Below, in pieces: positions 16,393-22,972 of a stretch of DNA of 38,274 nt. Source of the stretch: Bacteroidales bacterium. GTDB taxonomy: Bacteria; Bacteroidota; Bacteroidia; Bacteroidales; UBA7960. Made by a program: the position numbers and the translations under genes. Every line of letters starts with the position of its first letter. Within the stretch, counting starts at the first letter, position 1. The notes under the pieces were generated by a model that saw only the letters and a program-made list of their open reading frames with translations, was not told the DNA's origin and made no database searches. The stretch spans positions 1-38,274 of the forward strand of contig PWNO01000316.1 of assembly GCA_003557765.1 (NCBI GenBank), in the 5' to 3' direction.

Positions 16393-18171
16393 TTATTCCA
16401 CGTGAATGGCGTCGAATTTACAGCGTGTAAAACACACGCCGCACTGGATGCATTTGTCTTGCAGGATGCGGTGCACTTGTTTTTTCTCTCCTTCGATGGC
16501 ATCCGTAGGACAGCCTTTCAGGCAGGCCATGCAGCCGGTACATTTCTCGTCGATCACGGTGTAGGTGAGCAGTTGTTTACAACTGGCGGCCGGACATTTT
16601 TTGTCGCGGATGTGGGCTTCATACTCATCACGAAAATATTTGATGGTGGTGAGCACCGGGTTTGGTGCGGTTTGTCCCAGTCCGCAAAGCGAGCTGTCTT
16701 TGATGGTATCGGCCAATTCCTCCAGTGTCTCGATATCACCTTCTTCGCCTTTACCTTCGGTTATGCGTGTAAGAATTTCCAGCATCCGTTTGGTTCCGAT
16801 TCTGCAGAAGGTGCATTTGCCGCAGCTTTCCTTTTGTGTAAAATCCAGGAAGAACCTGGCGATGTCGACCACGCAGGTGCTTTCATCCATCACCACCAGG
16901 CCACCTGATCCCATGATGGCTCCGGTTGCGTTTACGGAGTCATAATCGATGGGTGTGTGGCTCAGGTGTTCCGGGATGCATCCGCCGGAAGGGCCACCAA
17001 GCTGCACGGCCTTGAACTTCCTGTCATCAGTGATACCGCCTCCGAGCTTGTAGATGATGTCTTTGATGGTGATGCCCATAGGCACTTCCACCAGACCGCC
17101 GTGGTTGATCTTCCCGGTAAGGGCAAACACCTTGGTTCCCTTGCTTTTCTCTGTGCCGTATGCTGCATAGGCTTCGGCGCCGTGGTGGATGATCCATGGG
17201 ATGTTGATGAAGGTTTCAACGTTGTTGATGTTGGTGGGATTGCTCCAGAGGCCGGCCTCTGCAGGGAAGGGCGGTCTGCGTCGAGGCATGCCCCGGGCAC
17301 CTTCGATGGATGCAATCAGCGCTGTTTCTTCTCCGCAGACGAATGCGCCAGCGCCCTCCTTGATGATGATGTCAAAATCAAACCCCGGGATCCCAAACAC
17401 TTCTTTGCCCAGGTAGCCTTTTTTTCTGGCCTGTTCGATGGCAATGCGAAGTCGCTTGATGGCCAGGGGGTATTCTGCCCGGCAGTAGATATAGCCTTCA
17501 CTGGCGCCTATGGCATATCCGCATATGATCATCCCCTCGAGCAGTCCATGTGGATCACCTTCGATGATTGAACGGTCCATGAAAGCGCCAGGGTCTCCTT
17601 CGTCTGCATTACATATCACATATTTTTGTGCTGAAGCGTTGTTGCGTGCGAACTTCCATTTCATTCCGGTAGGAAAGCCGCCACCACCGCGCCCACGGAT
17701 GCCTGAATCCAACACCTGTTGTATCACGGCGTCGGGGTTGATGTTTTCATTGGCGATCTTCCGGATCGCTGCATAGCCGTCGCGCGCTTCATAATCTTCG
17801 AGCGACTCGGGGTCAATATAGCCGCAATTGCGCAGGCTTATCTTCACCTGTCCGTCAAAAAACCCCTCATCTTTAGATGGGTACCTGCTGGATTGGACAA
17901 TATATTGCTCTATGGGGGTGAATTTCCGCACGTGCTTGTCGATGATCTCATCCACCCTGTCGAGGCCAACCTCGCCATAGAGATAGGTCCCGCTATCGTC
18001 GATGATCTCCACGAGGGGCTCTCGGTAGCACATCCCAATGCAGCTGGTTTTCTTGAGTTGTATATTCAGTTTATCCGTTTGGATGATTCTTTGGAATTCA
18101 TCATAGGTTTTGGATGCACCGGCTGCAATGCCACAGCTTCCTAAACCTACAATAACCTGTGTTTTTCCCAT
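16393..18171 (-). CDS. NuoF/HydB-like flavoprotein subunit with extra ferredoxin domains
   Basis: The 592-residue protein matches the HydB/HndC type of NuoF. An N-terminal thioredoxin-like domain shows Cys13 and CIGMC (44-48). The FMN/NADH part contains GRGGGGFPTG (160-169) and the ENADEGDPGAF-like segment near 188-197. The N3 [4Fe-4S] ligands are Cys450, 453, 456 and Cys496. The C terminus adds two ferredoxin clusters (Cys544-554 and 574-584) that complex I NuoF lacks but bifurcating hydrogenase and transhydrogenase subunits have. It is the site of NAD(H) exchange in the family. It lies 23 bases after the NuoE-like gene and 67 bases before the large subunit, in one operon. Confidence 0.92.
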   Translation of the reverse strand: MGKTQVIVGLGSCGIAAGASKTYDEFQRIIQTDKLNIQLKKTSCIGMCYREPLVEIIDDSGTYLYGEVGLDRVDEIIDKHVRKFTPIEQYIVQSSRYPSKDEGFFDGQVKISLRNCGYIDPESLEDYEARDGYAAIRKIANENINPDAVIQQVLDSGIRGRGGGGFPTGMKWKFARNNASAQKYVICNADEGDPGAFMDRSIIEGDPHGLLEGMIICGYAIGASEGYIYCRAEYPLAIKRLRIAIEQARKKGYLGKEVFGIPGFDFDIIIKEGAGAFVCGEETALIASIEGARGMPRRRPPFPAEAGLWSNPTNINNVETFINIPWIIHHGAEAYAAYGTEKSKGTKVFALTGKINHGGLVEVPMGITIKDIIYKLGGGITDDRKFKAVQLGGPSGGCIPEHLSHTPIDYDSVNATGAIMGSGGLVVMDESTCVVDIARFFLDFTQKESCGKCTFCRIGTKRMLEILTRITEGKGEEGDIETLEELADTIKDSSLCGLGQTAPNPVLTTIKYFRDEYEAHIRDKKCPAASCKQLLTYTVIDEKCTGCMACLKGCPTDAIEGEKKQVHRILQDKCIQCGVCFTRCKFDAIHVE

Positions 18172-18194
18172 TGTTGGAAGGTGTTATCGGTGAG

Positions 18195-18719
18195 TTAATT
18201 GTTTTCGCTTCGGCGGATTTCCCGGATAATCTTTACTGCTTGTTTAGGAGACAGTTTTCCGTATGTTTCATCGCCAATCATCATCACGGGAGCCAGGGAA
18301 CAGCATCCCAGGCAGGCTACTGTTTCCACGGTAAACAAGCCGTCTTTTGTGGTTTCACCATCCCTGATTCCAAGTGTATCCAGGATCTCGTCTGTTATGG
18401 CGGTGACTGACTGTACATGACAGGCAGTGCCGTGGCACATCTTGACGATGTGTTTGCCAGCAGGAACAAGACGAAACTGTGCATAAAACGTGGCTACACC
18501 ATACATCTCGTTCAACTCAAGCCCCGTGGCCTCATGGATTCTGGCAAATGCCGCCTTTGGGAGATAGCCGTAAATGTCTTGTGTTCCCTGCAACAGTGGG
18601 ATCAGGTTGCCTTTACGGTCTTTGTACTTTTTGAGTAATGGGTCCAGCAGGGTGAGGTCAACTTCCTGTTGGGTCGCCGGCTCCGGCTTTTTTGCAGGTT
18701 GGATTCTTTCAATGCGCAT
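18195..18719 (-). CDS. NuoE/HydC-like [2Fe-2S] subunit
   Basis: This 174-residue thioredoxin-fold subunit is the smallest part of the redox complex. All four [2Fe-2S] ligands are present with classic spacing: Cys95 and Cys100 (CHGTAC), then Cys136 and Cys140 (CLGCC). The helical N-terminal domain has the NuoE pattern LIPLLQGTQDIYGYLP near 39-54. It leads the operon and is preceded by a palindrome just upstream of its start. It should relay electrons next to the FMN subunit. No membrane-subunit genes (NuoA, H, J-N) are nearby, so this is a soluble complex and not respiratory complex I. Confidence 0.92.
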   Translation of the reverse strand: MRIERIQPAKKPEPATQQEVDLTLLDPLLKKYKDRKGNLIPLLQGTQDIYGYLPKAAFARIHEATGLELNEMYGVATFYAQFRLVPAGKHIVKMCHGTACHVQSVTAITDEILDTLGIRDGETTKDGLFTVETVACLGCCSLAPVMMIGDETYGKLSPKQAVKIIREIRRSENN

Positions 18720-18739
18720 ATATTATCTGGCTTTTTTAT

Positions 18740-18757
18740 CCTGTATAATCATACAGG
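18740..18757. promoter_or_regulatory. Palindromic operator candidate upstream of the redox operon
   Basis: CCTGTATAATCATACAGG is a perfect 7-bp dyad with a 4-base centre, ending 20 bases before the NuoE-like start. It has no T-run on either strand, so it is a protein-binding site candidate and not a terminator. A possible -7 element (TATTTTTC, minus strand, 18774-18781) lies just upstream, which would put the dyad in the early transcribed region. The regulator is unknown. Confidence 0.45.
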
Positions 18758-18880
18758 CTGTCATTTTCAATGCGAAAAATACATAAAAATGACGATGCCG
18801 GATAAACTCTGAAAAAAATATATTTTTTGATAAGTTATTTGGAATATTCAAAATTTTTTATATGGGATCACTTCATGTGT

Positions 18881-21136
18881 TCATTCAGAAGTGCTTTGCT
18901 GCTGGTGTGCAAGTGCGATTCTGATGTCCTGGTAGGTGAATTCGCCGCCAAGCACGCGCATAATATCGGTAGATTTATTGCTGTTGACGGCTTTGGCTGC
19001 TCTGAGGACCTGATCGAGTTTTTGCTCATCCAGGAAGTCGCTTACTGGTAATAATCCCTTGCGCACGTTTTCTGCCATGTGCGACATGATGGTGCTTTGC
19101 GCCAATTCTCTAATGCTTGCGATCTCTTCTACGCTTTTTCCTTCCTTGTATATGGCCAGGCTGAGTTCTGTTGAGTATCCCTTGGCGGCTTTTGGTTTTC
19201 GGTTCTTTTTGTCTTTTTTATGTCTTTCCAGGATATCCATCGCTCCTTCGGTGAGCATGGCTTGTCGCTCGGTCTTAAGTCCGTGGTCATCAGTAAGGTC
19301 GCGTGTAGGCTCCTTGTCTTCGATCATGGCGGTGACCAGCACACCGGCTTTGTGCAGCAGCTGCATTCTTTCGTAAAAAGCTGTTTCAAGATCCCGCAGT
19401 TCACGGATATATGTTTTTACGCCCTTCTGTTCGCCAACATTGGCAATATGGTCAATCACGCGTTTAGAGAATTTTTGCAAGCGGGGTTTAAAGTATTGGT
19501 TAGCCTTCCGGACGCGTTCCCTGATGGTTTGCATGTTTGGTTGCCGGGCTGCGTGCATTCTTCTTTCCAGTTCGCTCCGGAAGCGTTCTGCGGTCTTCTT
19601 TTCTTCATTAAAGTCGCTGCAAAGGGATGCTGCCCAGGATTGGTGACTTTGTTTTGCCGACCGCTTTTCTTCCTTGTTGTAACTTTGCAGGTGCATTTGC
19701 AGCTGGTTGGCCAGTGACCCGAAATGAAATATCCGCATCAGCTCCTGTCGCAGATAGATCCTGGACTCTGTCTGCAATGTTTCCCTAAGGTTGTCCGGGT
19801 GGGGTTTCCCCTTAGAGAAGCACTGCAGGGCGGTGTCTTGACCGGGCGGATTGCATGGCAGGGGCTGGCTGAGGATCATGCCTTCGAGGCTGGTCAGGCG
19901 CGACATCGCGACGTAGATCTGTCCTGGGGCAAATGCCGACGATAGATCGATCACGGCCTTGTCGAAGGTCAGCCCCTGGCTTTTGTGCACCGTGATGGCC
20001 CAGGCCAGCTTGAGCGGATACTGTGCAAAGGTCCCTTGCAGCTTTTCTTCGATCTCGTTGTTCTCCTTGTTGATGGTGTACTTCTTGTTTTCCCATGTAT
20101 AGCGCTCCACCTCCGTGGAAGGCGACCCGTCCGGAAAACCCACCGTGATGTCTCCGTCGTCGAGGCTTTCTACAATGCCGATTTTGCCATTGAAATACCG
20201 TTGCTCTCCCGTGTGGTCATTTTTCACAAACATAACCTGTGCGCCCTCCTTGAGTTTGAGGCTGGCCTCGATGGGAAACAGCCGCTCGTCGAAGTCCCCT
20301 TGCACCAGTGCCTGGTAGGTAAATTCGGGACCTTTGATCTTTCCGATGGCTTTCTTGTTGATGCGGTCTGCCTTGTGGTTGTGGGTGGTAAGGTATACAT
20401 ATCCATGCTTGCTCAGTGGGTCAACATTTGGTTTTACACGCTGATTCAGCATGTTATGTCCTTCTGCATCCAGTTTATTGTCTCGGATCTTGTTGAGCAG
20501 TCGGATGAATTCGGGATCGCTTTGCCGGTAGATATTTTCGAGTTCGATATACAGTGGTGGGTTTTGTTTAAGGGCCCGGGCATGAAAAAAGTACAGGCTG
20601 GGGTAATGATCCCTGAGTAGCTGCCATTCGTCAGTTCTGACTACTGGTGGCAGTTGAAGCAGGTCGCCAATGAAAAGGATCTGCACACCCCCGAAGGGGC
20701 TTTCTCTTTTTTGCCGCACATGCCGGAGTACGATATCGATGGCATCAAGCAGGTCGGCGCGCAGCATGCTGACCTCATCAATGATCAGCAGTTCGATTTC
20801 CTGCAGCAGTTTTCGTTTGGCATCAAAATAGCGCCGCCCACGTATCAGGCTGGAAGGGGTATGGATTTCAGTTTGGATTGCTTGTTGGCTGAGTCCTTTT
20901 TCTGAGGGCAGAAATGTACCAAAGGGTAGCTGAAACAGCGAGTGCAGGGTTACACCGCCTGCGTTGATGGCTGCGATGCCTGTTGGTGCGGCGATCACGG
21001 CTTTTTTATGTGTTTGTGTTACGATGTTTTTGAGGAAGGTGGTCTTGCCAGTTCCGGCTTTACCGGTCAGAAAGATATGCTTTCCTGTGCTGTTGACGAA
21101 CCGGGATGCAAGGTGTTTTTCGGAATTAGCAGGCAT
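18881..21136 (-). CDS. Pif1-like DNA helicase with C-terminal HTH tail
   Basis: The 751-residue superfamily 1B helicase starts at ATG 21136; a GTG at 21169 would add 11 residues and overlap an inverted repeat. The Walker A GKAGTGKTT is at 25-33, Walker B reads LLIIDEVSM, and a later HKSQGLTFDKAVIDL plus YVAMSRLTSLEG give the C-terminal helicase motifs. The last 100 residues (LSLAIYKEGKSVEEIASIR and onward) resemble the HTH_40 domain found on Bacteroidota Pif1/RecQ-type helicases. A helical Arg/Lys-rich region lies between. It probably unwinds DNA during replication or repair. It reads toward the redox operon, 161 bases away, with no clear terminator between them. Confidence 0.9.
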   Translation of the reverse strand: MPANSEKHLASRFVNSTGKHIFLTGKAGTGKTTFLKNIVTQTHKKAVIAAPTGIAAINAGGVTLHSLFQLPFGTFLPSEKGLSQQAIQTEIHTPSSLIRGRRYFDAKRKLLQEIELLIIDEVSMLRADLLDAIDIVLRHVRQKRESPFGGVQILFIGDLLQLPPVVRTDEWQLLRDHYPSLYFFHARALKQNPPLYIELENIYRQSDPEFIRLLNKIRDNKLDAEGHNMLNQRVKPNVDPLSKHGYVYLTTHNHKADRINKKAIGKIKGPEFTYQALVQGDFDERLFPIEASLKLKEGAQVMFVKNDHTGEQRYFNGKIGIVESLDDGDITVGFPDGSPSTEVERYTWENKKYTINKENNEIEEKLQGTFAQYPLKLAWAITVHKSQGLTFDKAVIDLSSAFAPGQIYVAMSRLTSLEGMILSQPLPCNPPGQDTALQCFSKGKPHPDNLRETLQTESRIYLRQELMRIFHFGSLANQLQMHLQSYNKEEKRSAKQSHQSWAASLCSDFNEEKKTAERFRSELERRMHAARQPNMQTIRERVRKANQYFKPRLQKFSKRVIDHIANVGEQKGVKTYIRELRDLETAFYERMQLLHKAGVLVTAMIEDKEPTRDLTDDHGLKTERQAMLTEGAMDILERHKKDKKNRKPKAAKGYSTELSLAIYKEGKSVEEIASIRELAQSTIMSHMAENVRKGLLPVSDFLDEQKLDQVLRAAKAVNSNKSTDIMRVLGGEFTYQDIRIALAHQQQSTSE

Positions 21137-21152
21137 AACTGGATTATTCACA

Positions 21153-21174
21153 TAGAGGCGATTATTCACCTCTA
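21153..21174. repeat. Inverted repeat upstream of the Pif1-like gene
   Basis: TAGAGGCG and CACCTCTA (one G-T mismatch) flank the 6-base centre ATTATT, ending 17 bases before the ATG start. It could be an operator or a leader hairpin that affects ribosome access, since it spans the alternative GTG start. Confidence 0.4.
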
Positions 21175-21221
21175 ATACACCAAAATTAATCTAAATTGCA
21201 ATAATATGCAAACAAAACATC

Positions 21222-21250
21222 AAAAAGCCCAGCAATATGCCGGGCTTTTT
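21222..21250 (-). terminator. Intrinsic terminator of the NAD-type gdh
   Basis: AAAAAGCCC (21222-21230) pairs with GGGCTTTTT (21242-21250). One A-C mismatch and an inner GCA/TGC pair complete the stem around a 3-base loop. On the minus strand it follows the gdh stop by 60 bases and ends in a T-run. The plus strand also has a T-run, so it may work in both directions. Confidence 0.85.
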
Positions 21251-21310
21251 TTTGAATTGGTTAAATATGCCTTTAAAGGGATTTTTAACCTGTATGGTGA
21301 ATCCTACAAG

Positions 21311-22648
21311 TTAAATCACGCCCTGATCAATCATGGCATCAGCTACCTTGATGAATCCGGCGATGTTGGCTCCTTTTACATAGTCGATATAACCATCTTC
21401 TCCCTCGCCGTATTTCTTGCACTGCTCATGGATGTTCTTCATGATCTGGTGCAGTTTCTCTTCTACCTCATCGGCTGGCCAGCTCAGCATCATGGCATTC
21501 TGGGTTTGTTCGAGTCCTGATGTAGACACTCCGCCTGCATTGGCTGCCTTACCCGGGCCATATAGGATTTTTGCTTCCTGGATGATTTCTACTGCTTCAG
21601 GTGTACAAGGCATGTTGGCACCTTCTGAAATGGCAATCACACCGTTTTTCACGAGGTTTTTCGCATCTTCTTCATTGAGCTCGTTCTGGATAGCGCATGG
21701 CATCGCGATATCTGCCTTTTGTTCCCATGGGCGCTTGCCTTCGAAGAACTGTGCATTGGGGAATTCGTAGGTGTAAGGCTTCACAATATCCTGATTGGAG
21801 GCGCGCAGCTCGAGCAGGTACTCGATCTTTTCGCCTGAAATGCCGTCCGGATCGTATACATAGCCGTCGGGGCCGCTGATGGTAATCACTTTTGCGCCAA
21901 GTTGCGTGGCTTTTAGGGCGGCACCCCAGGTCACGTTTCCAAATCCGGAAAGGGCAACAGTTTTACCTACCAGCTTTTCGCCTTTGGTTTTCAGCATTTC
22001 TTCTGCGAAGTACACTGCTCCAAATCCGGTAGCTTCAGGACGGATCAGGCTGCCACCCCAGTTGCGGCCTTTGCCGGTGAATGTACCGGTATGCTCGCCC
22101 ACAAGCTTTTTATACATGCCGTACATGTAGCCAATCTCGCGTCCACCCACGCCAATGTCTCCGGCAGGAATGTCGGTTTGTGGTCCGATGTGTTTGTAAA
22201 GTTCCGACATGAATGCCTGGCAGAAGCGCATGATCTCCGACTGTGACTTTCCTTTGGGGTCAAAGTCACTGCCACCTTTTGCTCCACCCATAGGAAGGGT
22301 GGTAAGGCTGTTTTTGAAGATTTGTTCAAAGCCCAGGAATTTTAATCCGCTAAGTGTTACACTTGGGTGGAAACGGCAGCCGCCTTTGTATGGTCCGATG
22401 GCGTTGTTGAACTGCACACGGTAACCCCTGTTTACGTGCACTTTGCCCTTATCGTCTACCCATTCTACCTTGAATGAGATCACCCGGTCGGGCTCGGTAA
22501 TGCGTTCAATGATATTTGCAGCCTGGTATTTGGGGTTCTCAGTCACCACATCAATAATGGTTTCCAAAACCTCACGTACTGCTTGTAAAAACTCCTTTTC
22601 GCCTGGATTCTTGCGTTCCAGGTCTGCCATTATCTTTTCTAAATTCAT
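21311..22648 (-). CDS. gdhA: Glutamate dehydrogenase, class I hexameric, NAD-type residues
   Basis: This 445-residue cytoplasmic enzyme interconverts glutamate and 2-oxoglutarate plus ammonia. It shows YKGG with Lys88, GGAKGGSDFDPKGKS (catalytic Lys124) and PAGDIGVGGRE (Asp164), then the Rossmann domain. Its cofactor positions are Phe236 (SGFGNV) and Pro260 (SGPDG). In the Clostridium symbiosum enzyme the matching Phe238 and Pro262 give NAD preference, and changing both to Ser shifts it toward NADP. NAD use is therefore likely, suggesting a catabolic role. A promoter-like element lies upstream and a strong terminator downstream. A second gdh about 7 kb away has the opposite residues. Confidence 0.95.
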   Translation of the reverse strand: MNLEKIMADLERKNPGEKEFLQAVREVLETIIDVVTENPKYQAANIIERITEPDRVISFKVEWVDDKGKVHVNRGYRVQFNNAIGPYKGGCRFHPSVTLSGLKFLGFEQIFKNSLTTLPMGGAKGGSDFDPKGKSQSEIMRFCQAFMSELYKHIGPQTDIPAGDIGVGGREIGYMYGMYKKLVGEHTGTFTGKGRNWGGSLIRPEATGFGAVYFAEEMLKTKGEKLVGKTVALSGFGNVTWGAALKATQLGAKVITISGPDGYVYDPDGISGEKIEYLLELRASNQDIVKPYTYEFPNAQFFEGKRPWEQKADIAMPCAIQNELNEEDAKNLVKNGVIAISEGANMPCTPEAVEIIQEAKILYGPGKAANAGGVSTSGLEQTQNAMMLSWPADEVEEKLHQIMKNIHEQCKKYGEGEDGYIDYVKGANIAGFIKVADAMIDQGVI

Positions 22649-22709
22649 GATACTTGGATTTAAAATTGGACAATAAGTGATAGTTGTTAATTAATTATCA
22701 ATAAAGGGG

Positions 22710-22741
22710 CGAATTTAGTCCTTATTTGTGACTAAAACAAA
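22710..22741 (-). promoter_or_regulatory. Putative gdhA promoter
   Basis: On the minus strand TTTG (22738-22741) is followed after 20 bases by TAAATTCG (22710-22717), one mismatch from TAnnTTTG. The spacing fits the Bacteroidota -33/-7 pattern and the leader would be about 55 bases. Confidence 0.5.
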
Positions 22742-22768
22742 CAATTACGGGAAAATTTGTTTGGAATG

Positions 22769-22848
22769 ACAAAAGGACGAAAGGACGAAAAGACAAAAGG
22801 AAAAAATGTCTAAATGTCAAAAGGTCGAAAGGTCGAAAAGTCGGGGTA
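22769..22848. repeat. Two half-arrays of an 8-bp purine-rich repeat
   Basis: The first half reads ACAAAAGG, ACGAAAGG, ACGAAAAG, ACAAAAGG (22769-22800). After a 16-base spacer the second half reads TCAAAAGG, TCGAAAGG, TCGAAAAG, TCGGGGTA (22817-22848). The first three units of each half are identical except for A versus T at position 1. A related array lies at 32426-32505. Confidence 0.8.
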
Positions 22849-22912
22849 TGCAGAGGTTTTGGGTGGCGTGATGGTTGTTGTGCTGCAAAATTTTGATTAT
22901 GTGAGGGTAAAG

Positions 22913-22962
22913 ACAAAATGACAAAAAGTCAAAAGGTCGAGTGCCGAAGTGTCAAAAGGTCT
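22913..22962. repeat. Second short array of the same 8-bp repeat
   Basis: Units ACAAAATG, ACAAAAAG, TCAAAAGG, TCGAGTGC, then a 7-base unit CGAAGTG and TCAAAAGG, run up to the end of the neighbouring gene. It is 64 bases from the larger array and uses the same unit with one register slip. Confidence 0.65.
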
Positions 22963-22972
22963 CTTCTCATCG

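Larger units (their letters stand above)
22649..22972. other. Gene-free gap upstream of gdhA with promoter and 8-bp arrays
   Basis: The 324-base gap carries the gdhA promoter candidate (22710-22741) and purine-rich 8-bp tandem arrays (22769-22848 and 22913-22962). A 64-codon minus-strand frame covering the arrays is a translation of the repeats (Phe-Arg-Pro-rich) and is not taken as a gene. Confidence 0.7.

Noticed and set aside
22722..22916. 64-codon Phe/Arg/Leu-rich frame upstream of gdhA
   Set aside because: It is the translation of the purine-rich 8-bp repeat array.
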